From: Rhineura floridana
Taxonomy: Eukaryota; Chordata; Lepidosauria; Squamata; Rhineuridae
Direction: 5' to 3'
DNA: 64,000 nt
Assembly: GCF_030035675.1 (NCBI RefSeq)
Contig: NC_084487.1
Coordinates: 68,719,486-68,783,485 of the forward strand
How positions within the stretch are numbered: position 1 is the stretch's first letter; the number at the start of each line of letters is the position of its first letter. Of the stretch, positions 30,880 through 42,163 are shown in pieces. The notes beneath the pieces are model-generated. The model was not told the DNA's origin. It made no database searches and was given only the letters and a program-made list of their open reading frames with translations. The position numbers were made by a program, and so were the translations under genes.

Positions 30880-32368
30880 CAGGGTTGATATGATTTAAAT
30901 TAAAATTGATTTAAATCATGATTTAAATTGCTTCTCTGAAAGACTCAATTTTAATAATTTAAATCATGATTTAAATCACTAGTGAGGAAGATTCTATTGA
31001 ATAATCATTTTTCAATAGAAGTACATTATTGTTTAATATTACTAATACATATTCAGAGATGTAGATTTCATTAGGAGGTAGGTATACACTAAGCAATTCT
31101 AAATTGTTTTCAGGTTAATTTTAATCAAATAATGGGATGATAATTTGGTCATTTTAGTACTAAAGCAGAATGAACTTGTGAAGTCATTCAGGAGATGAAC
31201 CAGCTCCAGTTGTTCAGTTAATCATTATATGTTTGTCACCACCAACAAACAACTTTAACAAAACATACACATGGAGTTTTGAATGGTTAACTATTTCAAT
31301 TTTTAGATAAATGTAAAGCTCGTTAAAAAATAAAATTTAAGCAATTTCAACCAAGTCAACATGAGAAACTTAAAATATCGGATAGCAGTTCTCAGTCTTC
31401 TTCACCCTTGTCTTCCTTGTTCGTTGTCTGGAAAAGAAATACAAGCTTTCCTGCTTTTTCAGTTCCCAACTTATTTCTCAATTTAGAATGAATTAGTCCA
31501 TAGAATCACAGTTGGAAGGGGCCTATAAGGCCATCGAGTCCAACCGCCGGCTCAGTGCAGGAATCCAAATTAAAGCATATCTGACAGTCCACCACCTCAC
31601 TAGGTAATTCATTTCATTGTCGTACCACTCTAACAGTTAAGAAGTTTTTCTTGATGTTCAGTCGAAATCTGGCTTCCTGCTACTTGAGCCCATTATTCCG
31701 TGTCCCGCACTGTGGGATGACCGAGAAGAGATCCTGGCCCTTCTTCTCTGTGGCTACCTTTCAAGTACTTGAAGAGTGCTATCATATCTCCCCTCGGTCT
31801 TCTCAAAGCTATACATGTCCAATTCTTTCAGTCTCTCCTCAGAGGGCTTTGTTTCCAGTTCCTTGATCATCCTCATTGCCATCCTCTAAACCTGTTCCAG
31901 TTTGTCTGCATCCTTCTTAAAGTGTGCGGTCCAGAACGAAACGCAGTCCAAAGGAAGAACATTTTTTCTCTACAACTGCAGAAGAGACTACTGCTGTTAA
32001 GAGCTAGATTATCACTTCAGTGGTCTCCTTGCTCAGATCTACTCCCATCTCCCCAAATTCTCTATTCACTGACCATCTCTATCTTTGCACTTGGAGAGAT
32101 GCAAGACCGAGATAGAGATAGAGGGAGAGAGCGCTTCATGTATACCACCAAATAGGACTGATCAGATTATCTCCCATCTCCATAAAGTGCTGTTAACATA
32201 TTCATAGAATACAATTAGAAGTTGTATAATTATCATGATGATATCTTTCACCTAGGCTCTTTTTTACTAGTTGTTTTAAGAAAATGTTGAAATCTGATTT
32301 AAATAAAAAATGCAAATTGAATGAAAACCTGTTTTTTTTAAAAAAACCACTGATTTTTATCAACCTTG
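30880..32368. mobile_element. hAT-like non-autonomous element with TTTAAATC palindromes
   Basis: The left end CAGGGTTGATA (30880) and right end TATCAACCTTG (to 32368) are inverted repeats matching 10 of 11. Flanking 8-mers CTGTAGCC and CTGTGGGC agree at 6 of 8, consistent with an aged hAT target duplication. Near the left end GATTTAAATCATGATTTAAA-type palindromes recur (30889-30980), and TGATTTAAAT reappears near the right end. A CR1 copy is nested inside. No transposase is seen. Confidence 0.6.
31497..31955 (-). mobile_element. CR1 LINE 3' region, nested in hAT-like element
   Basis: The + strand is a good antisense CR1 3' end: CATAGAATCACAGTTGGAAG, GCCATCGAGTCCAACC, TCGAAATCTGGCTTCCTGC, ATCATATCTCCCCTCGGTC, CCTCTAAACCTGTTCCAG. 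It is less diverged than the CR1 pieces in the NAP1L1 introns. Confidence 0.85.
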
Positions 32369-32424
32369 CTGTGGGCTGTATTTGCCAAACGGGGCAATCT
32401 CATCAGGGTTATTCTCACAAACAC

Positions 32425-32490
32425 CATTGTGATGCCACCCTGGGCTCCTTCTGGGAGGAAGGGCAAGATATAAATTTAATAAATAATTGA
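32425..32490 (+). mobile_element. LINE 3' tail
   Basis: CCCTGGGCTCCTTCTGGGAG, then GAAGGGCAAGATATAAATTT and AATAAAT, is the typical last 60 bp of a reptile LINE. Similar tails lie at 38533-38580 and 45489-45560. Confidence 0.55.
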
Positions 32491-33134
32491 GATTCCTCCA
32501 GGGTTGTACTCCTGCACCAGTTCATTTCAATAGGCTTGCATAAATTATTTCAGTGGACTTTCGCGTCACAATTGAAGCATTTTTCTGGCTAGATACTTTC
32601 ATAAAGATTCTGATATTATAACTTGATCCAAATAAATTTTGTCCCCTGAAAGCAGGACTGGGGGTCCTCTGGCCATCCAGATATTGTTAGAATCCCATTA
32701 AACCCCAGCCAGCATGGTCAGTGGTTAGGAATGATGGGAGTAGTAGTTCAACAATAGGTTCCCCATCCCTGATTCGTTCGAATAAGGCTATAAGATTAGG
32801 GTGTTACACTTTGATATATTGAACAGATGTTAAGGGTCTTCAGTGGCTCCTTAAAAGTGTTTAGTGCTGCCTTTACTTTTAGATAGGTGGAAGGACTATC
32901 CTCAATTCAGCTACATCTCCAGTGGGTCTCAGACAGCCAGTACTAAGTCTGGGTAAAAGGATAAACTTGACATGGCCAGTTTTGAGTTTAGCTGGTTGTT
33001 TGTCAAACTAGTGACTGACTTAGGTATGCCATTTGCTTTGCCCTTCACTACTTGCGTTATATAACTTTTTAACATGTGGATAAGAGTTAAGTAAACCATC
33101 AAACCCAAAGTAATGAAAAGTCTAGTCAGAGTAA
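32491..33134. other. Intergenic with decayed inverted-repeat elements
   Basis: At about 32665-32770 there is a decayed copy of the common CCAGCCAGCATGGTCAGTGG / ATGATGGGAGTAGTAGTTC short element. Nothing else is recognised. Confidence 0.5.
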
Positions 33135-33230
33135 GAACAGAAGAGCCTACTGGATCAGTCCAGTGGCCCATCTAATCCAGCATCCTTTTCTCACAGTGGC
33201 CAACCAGATGCCTATGGAAAGTCCACAAGA
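33135..33230 (-). mobile_element. CR1 LINE fragment
   Basis: CTACTGGATCAGTCCAGTGG, then CCCATCTAATCCAGCATCC and TTCTCACAGTGGCCAACCAG, is the antisense CR1 3' wording. It stops where the RTE piece starts. Confidence 0.7.
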
Positions 33231-33235
33231 CAGAG

Positions 33236-33525
33236 ATTTTATGTGCCTTGAAGCCGGTTACATGGCAACCCTGTGAATCGGTGACCTCCAATAGCATCTG
33301 TTGTTAACCACCCTGTTCAGATCTTGTAAGTTCAGGGTTATGGAATCAATCCATCTCTTGTTTGGTCTTCCTCTTTTTCCACTCCCTTCTGTTTTTCCCA
33401 GCATTATTGTCTTTTCTAGTAAATCATGTCTTCTCATTATGTGTCCAAAGTATGATAACCTCAGATTGAGAGATACTCCCAGCTTTTACCATTTGTTCAG
33501 GTCTTTTTCTTGAAGTAGTATGTCA
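33236..33525 (-). mobile_element. RTE (BovB-like) LINE 3' fragment
   Basis: This is the antisense of the last about 250 bp of the RTE at 24119-26155, for example ATCTGTTGTTAACCACCC, TTCAGATCTTGTAAG and TCATGTCTTCTCATTATGTG. It is a 5'-truncated copy. Confidence 0.8.
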
Positions 33526-34069
33526 AAGTCAAAATTACTCGGCCCCAACCCCAGAGAGATGTAGTTTTTAAGAGTGGCTGTATACTATAGTCAGCATGGA
33601 TTTTTTGCATTCCACAATGTTAAATTGAAAATACCCCCTATGCCATTGTGATCCTTCCGATAAGCTCATTCCAAAAGAAAATCTTACAAAATTTATCGTC
33701 CTGAACTCAGAAACACTTGCTTAACAACCCTCTAAATTTTCATGGTGATACACAAAACAGAGAATCAAGAGTTCAAAGAGTAAAAAGAGAGAGAAAAACC
33801 AGACCCCTGTTGGACTGCTTTTCTGTCAGAGTTCTCATAATCTGTTGAAATTCATTAAAAATCAGCCATGTTCACTGAGTACCTGTAATCCTATTACTGA
33901 CCTTGCCCTATACTCTGACCTTCTTCTGCAGTTTAAAAGTAAAAACAATGCCTGGCTGATATTTAATTAAGAAATTTTGGCTTGAACTCAATGATAATGT
34001 AGGACATGCTCAATAAGAACCAACTGCCAGTGTTCTAAAAGCCAGACTCCCAGCTTCTGGGTTTGCCTA
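33526..34069. other. Intergenic, nothing recognised
   Basis: Unique-looking AT-rich sequence with no gene. Confidence 0.45.
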
Positions 34070-34365
34070 ATCGGGGCCACACCTACGCCAGACTTTGTTT
34101 TCATGTAAGACAGTCATGGATTTCCCCAGAGAATTCTGGGAAGTGGAGTTTGTGAAGGGGGCCGAGAGGAAACTCCTATTCCCCTGACAGAGCTCCAGTG
34201 GCCAGAGTGGTTTTACAGTCAGCCGCTCTGATTGAAGCTCTGTGAGTGGAACAGGGCATCTACCAAGTCTCAGCACCCTTCACTAACTACACTTCCCAGG
34301 ATTTGGGGGAAGCCATGACTGCCTAAAGTGAAATAGCAGTCTGGTGTGGATGTAGCCAGGGACAG
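34070..34365. mobile_element. Inverted-repeat element (hAT-like MITE)
   Basis: The left arm GGCCACACCTACGCCAGACT and right arm (reverse complement GGCTACATCCACACCAGACT) match closely, with a second inverted pair inside (AGTCATGGATTTCCCC and GGGGGAAGCCATGACT; TTCTGGGAAGTGGAGTT and AACTACACTTCCCAGGA). A related copy with the same CTGGGAAGTGTAGTTT core lies at 57590-57786. Confidence 0.6.
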
Positions 34366-34779
34366 CTTTGGTTTAAATTTGGGTGAGAGGCTACATGTGC
34401 CTGCTGTAGAATAAAAAGGGAGGGGACCCTGAAAAAGAAATACTGTTCACAATGTTTTCCTTTTGGAAAGGAAAGGGGCTTCCCCTCTGCCCAGTGCCCA
34501 CCCACGCAATGTCCTCTCCTCCTCTCCCTGCCCTCTTCCTCTCCCCCACCCCTCCCCCAGTCAGTTTCACCTATCCAAAGCATGATTGCACAGGAGTAAA
34601 TCCCACCAAACGCAAAAAGCATGCAAATAATCAAACCTGCCCTCCTCTCTCCTATCTTCTCCCTCTTGCCCCGTCCCTCTCCCTTCTTTCACCCCTCCCT
34701 TCCCCCTCTTCCTCCTTCAAATTCCCTCCTTCCAATTCCCTCCTTCCCCCTTCTTCCCCCTGGTCAGTTTTACCTATCC

Positions 34780-34980
34780 TAGGACTAGGAGGTGGGAGAC
34801 CAGGGTTCAAATCCCCACACAGCCATGGGGCTCACTGGGTGACCTTGGGCGAGTCACTTCTTCTCAACCTCACAGGAAGGCAATGTTAAACCACCTCTGA
34901 ATACAGCTTACCATGAAAACTCTATTCACAGGGTCACCATAAGTCAGAATTGACTTGAAGGCAGTCCATTTCATTTTCAA
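34780..34980 (+). mobile_element. Sauria-type tRNA-derived SINE
   Basis: A pol III B-box GGTTCAAATCC lies at 34804-34814, followed by CTCACTGGGTGACCTTGGGC and AGTCACTTCTTCTCAACCTC. The 3' tail GGGTCACCATAAGTCAGAAT, then TGACTTGAAGGCA (34931-34963), matches the 3' end of the RTE copies here. tRNA head plus RTE/BovB tail is the defined structure of Sauria SINEs. Confidence 0.8.
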
Positions 34981-35150
34981 GCATAGTATTGGACTACAAC
35001 CTGGGAGACCAAGTTTGGAATCCCCACACAGCCATGAAACTCGCTGGGTGACCTGGGGCCAGTCACTGCCACTCAGCCTCATGAAAATCCTATTCATAGG
35101 GTCGCCATAAGATGGAATCGACTTGAAGGCAGTGCATTTACATTTTTAAA
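34981..35150 (+). mobile_element. Sauria-type SINE, adjacent copy
   Basis: It has the same layout, ATTGGACTACAACCTGGGAG, CTCGCTGGGTGACCTGGGGC, and the RTE-like tail GGGTCGCCATAAGATGGAAT at 35099-35118. The B-box is decayed. It lies head-to-tail with the previous SINE. Confidence 0.75.
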
Positions 35151-35914
35151 TCCCATTGAACTCATTAAGTATGCAAATGATCAAACCTCCCCTCTTCTCT
35201 CCCATCATCTCCCTTTGGCCCTAAATAGAACATAACCTCCAGTTTTTTTGGGGGGGAGGCTATCTTCACCATCATATGTCATCGACCAAGAAAAAAGGCT
35301 TTGAAATCAATAAAAATAAATTTGACAGATTTCTAGGATGAATAATGAGAAATATAATTTTCTAGGTTAGATTCTCTGTAGAAACAGTAACACAGAAAAG
35401 AAGCAAAGTAAGAACACCAACAAACATACAAAAGTATAATTCTCCATCTTTGGAGATGGCAGGCATTGCCACCACTCACCATATGCTCAGAGGCATGTTA
35501 CCAAATTCTTGCAAGCTACACAGCAAGTGGATTGGACTGTGAAAGACCAACCCAAATTGTGTTTGCATTTTGACAAATTTGTAGGGCGGTACAATATCTC
35601 AGAGAGGTCAGGTCTGCTCCCTTGGTGTAGTCAACTATAGCTGCCCAATTTCCCTGCTTTTTAAAGTTTGATAGAAATATCTGTTGGCTGTAGGTGCATT
35701 CTTAAACCGCAAGCGGTTTTTTGCCTATTAGCGAATTGTTTCTATTTTTCTATTTTTCTTTTGATTCACATAATACAACTGAATTTCAAAATAGATCATA
35801 ATTAGTATGATCTAATATACAATTTACACTGATATATAAAAGAGCATAAGTAACTTAAGGGGGGGAAGTATAATGTTAATATATATGGATGATTATTTGG
35901 TTTTCACATCACAC
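35151..35914. other. Intergenic, nothing recognised
   Basis: AT-rich intergenic sequence without a gene. A CCTCCCCTCTTCTCTCCCAT-type piece near 35185 echoes the pyrimidine-rich stretch at 34630-34690, hinting at a local duplication. Confidence 0.4.
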
Positions 35915-36285
35915 AGTGGGGAGGAGAGCCTGGCTGGGAGTCCAGAGTCTGTGAGCTCAAATCCCCGCTCGTGTCTCCTGGGTGTCAAGGGCCAGCTAAA
36001 GATCACCTCCACAGTGAGTGGCTCAGGGGTTACATGCTCTGCCATCTGTGCAGCCGTGGGCAAGCTGCATAGTCCCAAGGAGCCCAGTTGCCACACAACT
36101 GGCAGTTGCGGACAAGGAAGGGGCTGGCTTGTGCAGCTGTGGCAAGCTGAGCAGGCCCTAGCCAGCTGGGGAGGACTAGCCTCAGAGGGAGGCAATGGGA
36201 AAACTCCTCTGAATACCACTTACCATGAACACCCTATTCATAGGGTAGCCATAAGTCGGGATTGACTTGAAGGCAGTCTATATGA
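35915..36285 (+). mobile_element. Long Sauria-type SINE variant
   Basis: The head GAGTCCAGAGTCTGTGAGCT carries AGCTCAAATCCCCGCTCGTG, followed by a 200-bp GC-rich middle section not seen in the two copies at 34780 and 34981, and the RTE-like tail GGGTAGCCATAAGTCGGGAT (36243-36262). Extra middle sequence could be a subfamily feature or an insertion. Confidence 0.65.
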
Positions 36286-37258
36286 CTAATGTGCTCCATT
36301 TTCCAATAAATTGGCTACTTCTGGACTATATTTTACAGTATTTTCCAGTTCCCTCAAAGTCCATTTCATCAGCGTGGAAGTTTCAGGTTTTTTGTCATAT
36401 ACATAGCTGTTAAAATATTAATGATCATTTCCATATCATCAGGTATTTTAAATAAACAGAACTGCTAAAGGGTTGACTAGCAACTCATAATACGTTATAG
36501 TTTTCATCTTTATAAGGGTCATCCATAGTAACCATATTTTAGGACAAGACCAAAATATATGGAGCATAGTGGCATTTAAAGCGTCATAGCACTTATTAAT
36601 CCAGCATCTACTGTATTTGCTATGTGTAAATTTGAATCTGATTCTGTGTATATTTGACTCAGTCTTGATAGTGTTTTAACAGCAAAAGAGATCCCATCTG
36701 CTTTGGTATACATTGTTGGAAGTGTCAATGCTCATAATACTATACAGTTTATGTAGTAGCTTTCAGCTTTTCCCTTTAGACATTAAACTTTCAAAGTCTA
36801 TTCTTTGTTGTAGACGACCATATTTTGATAGACTAGAGTAGCCCCCTAGATGTTCCTAGTATGATCTAATATACCCTAGACCTAGCTAACATGGCCAATG
36901 GTCAGGGATGATGGAAACTGTAGTCCAACAACACATGGAGGACCACAGATTCCTCATCACTGCTCTAGACTGTTAGCTATATGTTTTATTTGTAAACACT
37001 GAAATTGCAGATGGCGTCTGCATTAGTTCCACTAAGAATTAAAAAATGTTGTCCTTAAAGATCCCTGACCATTATCATACCATAATTGGAGGTTGCCTCA
37101 GTAAATTTTTAGCTTTATTTCCTCATATGACACAGTGGTGAGTGCTGCAGTAAGTTCTGTTGAAATGTTAGAAACGTACCACCCTAATGGGCTCAAACCG
37201 AACCTTTTAAAACATGCTCATATTGTTGCTTCATAATATTTTGTTATGTATGGGAAAG
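36286..37258. other. Intergenic; decayed short repeats
   Basis: A decayed palindromic short element lies at about 36885-36965 (ACATGGCCAATGGTCAGGG, then TAGTCCAACAACACATGGA). The remainder may be old LINE sequence but cannot be assigned. Confidence 0.35.
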
Positions 37259-37440
37259 CTATTCCCTATATAATATTGTCAAAATTTTCCTGAGATACTT
37301 TCCCCCATTCCAAATAAAGGTTATAAGTCTTTGCCAACTGGAAAGTATTTTATGTGGTAAATGTAAAGATGAACATAGTTTTAAGGTGGGTAGTAAGTGT
37401 AGCAACCTGTATGGTGGGTGGTTTTGAAAAGTGACAATTA
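37259..37440 (-). mobile_element. Possible L1/Tx1-like ORF2 fragment
   Basis: The minus-strand frame ends SSWQRLITFIWNGGKYLRKI then LTILYRE. The pattern of W-Q-x-L-I-x-FIWNGGK-x-x-R is typical of the region after the RT in L1-group ORF2 proteins. The rest of the 184-codon frame is not recognisable, so the call is weak. Confidence 0.35.
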
Positions 37441-38754
37441 TAACAGTGATGCTGAAATTAATGCAATGATACAAAATACGTTGACTGTGATCCAAAGGGG
37501 CATGCAGAGTTTTGGTGAATGCCCCAGGAATTTTGATGGCCCACTTCCTATTACAATTCCAGTGCCACCCAAATAGATTCTTCTGAAAGTTGGGACAACC
37601 TTTCGCATGGCATCTGATGTAGCTTGAGGAACTGCAGTCAGAAGAAGAAAATGAATAGGAGCCCCAGGCCTTAAAACAGGATTCTTTGATTGCGTGCAAG
37701 GAGATCTTTGGTTCATGGCAATTTTTTCCCTCACTAATAATTACACAGTTGTCAGAACAGCAAGTCATATTTGACCACTGAAGGAACAAATGTCTTTTCA
37801 TGCTGACTTGCACAGGAGAAGTGGGAAAAACAATTTTAAAGTATTTTTAATCCCTCACAATAAAGATGTTTTGTCTCTTCATCATTAAGGCTACTCTTGG
37901 TACAAGAATTCAGGGACCAGTCCTTATGCTTCCAGAACAAATGCAACAGAAGAACAGTTCATAAGTGGGTGCAGGAATGGATCTATTTAAAGCAGACAAA
38001 TCCATTCAAAAAGCCCAATGTATAGATTGCCCTTCATTGGGAAAAGAGTGTGTGTGGAGAATGAACATAAGCTTTTGAATATTTTTTCCCAAAGACTACT
38101 CAGTGGTATGCATTGAGAAAGAAACATTGCTTATTCAAAGGCTGGAATTTCACTGTTTAGATGAGTTCTGGCTGTCTTATTAGAGAATAGATTTACCTGT
38201 GTCAAAGTAAAGGCAGTGGAAGAAACCACTGCAGCTTTCTTAGAAATATTATTTTTGTCATTCAGGGGAGAGTGGGAGGTACCTTCCTGTACCACACCCT
38301 CAACTATCAGCTGAGAACCTGACTCTCTTATTTATTTCACAGCATTTATATACACCTTAATAAAACCTCTAAGCCATTTTTTCAAAAGCTGAATCACTTT
38401 CAACTGGCTACTGCGGGGGGGGGGGCAGTCAGGTCCAATGCAACAGTCTGTAGGCACAGCTTCAGTTCAATTCACTAAAAACATCTCAAACTGAAAAAGT
38501 AGCTTTCCAATTCAGTTCTAATGTTTCCCGCATCCCCTGGGCTCCTAGGAGGAAGGGCAGGATATAAATTTAAATAAATCTCTTGTTTAACTACTAAGAA
38601 TGAGACCAGCTTTGGACATCTGACAAGTGAAATGGAAAGTGCAAGTGAGATAATGCTTTTCATGCCACTACGAACTGAAGCAGGAGATCTTGGAGGATTG
38701 TGGGGCTCTCTGATAATATGTTTAGGTTTCAGAGAAGCGACTGTTGCAGTAATC
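37441..38754. other. Intergenic, mostly unique
   Basis: No gene is seen. A short LINE tail (CCTGGGCTCCTAGGAGGAAG, then GGCAGGATATAAATTTAAAT) lies at 38533-38580, and a G-run lies at 38413-38425. Confidence 0.45.
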
Positions 38755-38762
38755 AGCTAAAC

Positions 38763-38900
38763 CAGCCTTTCCCAACCAGTGTGCCTCCAGATGTTGTTGG
38801 ACCACAATTCCCTTCTTTCCTGACCATTGGCAATGCTGATTGAGGCTGATGGGAGTTGTGGTCCAACAACATCTGGAGGCACACTGGTTGGGAAAGGCTG
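38763..38900. mobile_element. 138-bp palindromic hAT-like MITE
   Basis: The arms CAGCCTTTCCCAACCAGTGT and on (about 45 bp) are repeated as an exact inverted copy on the right. Perfect 8-bp target duplications AGCTAAAC lie at 38755-38762 and 38901-38908. Eight-base duplication plus CAG...CTG ends indicates the hAT superfamily. Its twin, also 138 bp, is at 51196-51333. Confidence 0.88.
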
Positions 38901-39061
38901 AGCTAAACATTATGCCACTTTGAAGACCAAATTCTGATGTAAGTTTTTATGGGCCAAACCCCACTTCATTCAATGCCTGGTTTATATATGTACATTCAAT
39001 ACAGAAGGGTTTTTTTTTGGGGGGGAGGGTAGTTAAAAGTAGGCTAAGCAGTTCAAATAAT

Positions 39062-39416
39062 TTGAAATGTGTTGGAGGAGAGCTTTGCAGATACCATGGA
39101 CTGTGAAAAAGACAATTGTGTGTTAGAACAAATTAAACGGCTACTATCATTAGAAGCTAAAATGATGAAACTGAGGTTATCATCCTTTGGACGCATGATG
39201 AGAACACATGATTCACTAGAAAAGACAATGCTGGGAAAAGCAGAAGAGAGTAGAAAAAGAGGAAGGCCAAACGAGATGGATTGATTCCATAAAGGTAGCC
39301 ACAGACCTGAACTTACAAGATCTGAACAGGGTAGTTCACGACAGATGCTGTTGGAGGTCGCTGATTCATAGGGTCGCCATAAGTTGTAGTCGACTTGAAG
39401 GTGCATAACAACAACA
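39062..39416 (+). mobile_element. RTE LINE 3' fragment with 16-bp duplication
   Basis: The sequence matches the last 350 bp of the RTE at 24119-26155 and ends in ACAACAACA. Target duplications AAGCAGTTCAAATAAT (39046-39061) and AAGCAGTTCAAGTAAT (39417-39432) differ at one base. Severe 5' truncation is usual for RTE copies. Confidence 0.9.
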
Positions 39417-39432
39417 AAGCAGTTCAAGTAAT

Positions 39433-41477
39433 GGCTTTAGTTTGCCACATTTCTCTGCAGAGAATGAATATACACAGAGTTGAGCTTGACACTAGAGGGC
39501 ATCTGTGTGCCATCACCAAATTGCCTATGATTGCTGCTTGTATTTGTAAAGCATCTGATACAAAGGTGTAGACAAAGCTGGTAAAACTTTGCTGTTCAAA
39601 TATGCTAATATAGTAAAGTGTCTTATCCAGCCACAAATACAAATTATGACGTATCCATGCGCCTAAACATAACTTAATTCCTTTCATAATAATGGAGCAT
39701 AAAGAGATTCTTGAGAAGTCTATGCTGTGCTCATGTTGGCTTTTTAAATTGTATGAAATATTTCTACCAATTCTGCTTGTATGAATGTTAAGACATTTAT
39801 TTAGGACTGCCAGGCTAGCTAGAGCACTGCAGTTTTCTAATACAGAAAGGATGAATTTATTATATCAGCCCTGCACATTATAACCTGCCCAGAGGAATTC
39901 TAAATAAATATTGGCAGCCTTTTCTGACAAATTTGTGTGAACATGTAGAAGCCCTCAAAAAAATGAAGCTTGAAATGGCAGAATGCTCATCCTTGCATGC
40001 TGGAGCTTGCATCCAGCTACATGTTGCTGCTGACCTTGGTGATAAATAGTAGAAATAAGATATAATAAGATGGACAAAACAGTAAGCACAGGGTGAGGAA
40101 AGAAAAGAGTTAACTGTGCTATGTGGACTGAAAAGCTGAGAGATGGAGATGTGAGGAATGGAAGGAAGGGACGAGCTATGTGATATGCAGGTTTTACAAC
40201 TTTAACTAAAAAGCTTTCCTGTGCTTACAAACAATGTGGGCTCTCAGGAAAGTACTCAAAATGGCCTGCAGAGGGATTTGATACATGCATTTAGTTAATG
40301 TAATTTGGAAATTGTCTGGTATATTTTTAAGAAGGCATTATAAAACAACTTCTCTTCTATCACTAACAAGGATTGTGCTATGGTTTCCTTCCACATATAT
40401 CTTACAGCTATTTTAGCAAAGGTATTTATAAGAAGGCTTCAAGAAACATGAATTGTGCACAGGATGTTGTGCTTTGAGTCTCAGCTGCTCTAGTCACATC
40501 ATTGTTACCAGAAGATAATCAGGTGCAAAAGTGCTGGTTCTGTCTTTGATTCTTTCTTCTCTGGTTTTCTTATTGTTAGTCTATCACTATGTACGAACTA
40601 GCAAAAATGTGGTCCTTCCTCTGAAACTGATTTGAGAAGTATCCTGCCTTGACTACTTCAACTGGCTCTGAATGCCAGCTCTTCATGTCTTTTCCAGATT
40701 CTCCTGCCAAAACAACTCATTCTGTCATTATTCAGGGCAACTCCCATAATCCCTGACCAGTAGCCATGCTGGCTGAGGCTGATGGCAGTTCAACAACATC
40801 TGAAAGGCCATTGCTTTAGAACATGTGACATCTATTAAGTACCTTATGGTAGCTTCCTGTCTAATCACAGACTCTGGGCACTTGACACTATTTTCCACTG
40901 AGATTCAGTCACATACTGGCAAATGCAGGTTACACAATTATAGTTGATTGGGAAGGCTTGCACAACAACATGCATCTGCAAAAGAGCAAACTTCTTGTGA
41001 TAAGGGAATGGGAAAATACACTGGGAAGTGTGGGATAACATTTTGCACAACATTGCCTCACCTCCCTGCAAACAAATGGACAAATGCTCAATAAGCAAGT
41101 CTAGAAGTGCCCTCTGCTCACTTTGTCTCCCAAAGTCTGCCAGGATCTTCACCTGCCTATATCCCTACCTTTTTATAACACTGTTTGATTATCTTTTTCA
41201 GTGCAGCCACTCAAAAGTCTCATTTCTCCTTAAACAACTCTGCACTTTCTTCCAGCTATCTTTGCCTTGAAATCCCTTCTGAAAACCTATCTCTTCTGTG
41301 AGGGCTTTGACCTAATGCCTTCATCCTTGTTCTCTGCTGAACCTAAGGAGCAAACTGCATGATAATTTGTAATTAAGTGAAATGTACCTTTAGTGTGTGA
41401 CTGCAAATTGGATTTGCAGCAGTGGCACAAGGGAAGATGTTCAACTATTTTCGTATGGGTCACGTTTACAACTTTTA
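39433..41477. other. Intergenic, mostly unique
   Basis: AT-rich sequence with no gene. A decayed palindromic short element lies at about 40722-40815 (CCTGACCAGTAGCCATGCTG, GAGGCTGATGGCAGTTC). Several frames of under 100 codons have no recognisable domain. Confidence 0.45.
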
Positions 41478-41625
41478 TAGTATAGTAGTGATGGGGAACA
41501 TATGGCCCGGCAGATGTTGGACTACAGCTCCCATTGTCCTTGACCATTGGCTGTGCTGGTTGGAGCTGATGAAGTCTGGTCTACTTACTACAACATCCGA
41601 AGGGCCCCAGGTTCCTCATTTTACA
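41478..41625. mobile_element. Decayed palindromic short element
   Basis: GATGTTGGACTACAGCTCCC, TTGACCATTGGCTGTGCTGG and GGGCCCCAGGTTCCTCATTT show the common reptile inverted-repeat element. Ends are diverged and no duplication is clear. Confidence 0.5.
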
Positions 41626-41946
41626 CGGTTTGGGACTGCAATGGGAAAAATCCTCCTTCCTATGCACACCCACTGAATGCAAAATACACATGCCAGAGCC
41701 ATTTAGAGAGAGAGATGCTGTGCATAGGTGTCTTGTATGCTAATGCTAGAAGCCTCCAACCCAAGAAGGGTGAGTTGTAGTCAGGCTGGGCCATTGCTGA
41801 GGGCCCATGCGACCTTGAGGGACCCCTCAGGTTGGGTGAAGCTCCCTCTTGGTGATCTGCAGCAGCGTCTGGTTGTGGGACTCAGTGACCTGACACTGCC
41901 GTGGATCACAAAGCGGAAGCTCCCAGGAGCCCCCTGAAACAGGTGG

Positions 41947-42163
41947 CACAGGGCTTAAATAAGCCTGCCGCACCGACCTGCCACATCAGCCCCTCAGCCC
42001 TGCATACTGTGCATGCATGTCTGCCATCACCCAAGATAGCGGCAGGGGCATCCCTAAGGGGTTGACACCCCTGCCACTATTTTGGATGATGGCATGCACC
42101 TGCACAGACTGTGGCATGTGCATGCTGATGCGACAGGGCAGGCAGGCTTATTTAAGCCCTGTG
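41947..42163. repeat. Fold-back element with exact 23-bp outer arms
   Basis: The 23 bases at 41947-41969 (beginning CACAGGGCTTAAATAAGC) recur as an exact reverse complement at 42141-42163, and imperfect complementarity continues inward to a GGCAGGGG/CCCCTGCC centre. GC-rich with CACATGC-type words, it is unlike the flanks. A non-autonomous DNA element is likely. Confidence 0.75.

Noticed and set aside
37259-37813. A 184-codon minus-strand host gene
   Set aside because: Only its C-terminal part resembles anything, and that looks like an L1-group ORF2 remnant; the rest has no recognisable motif.
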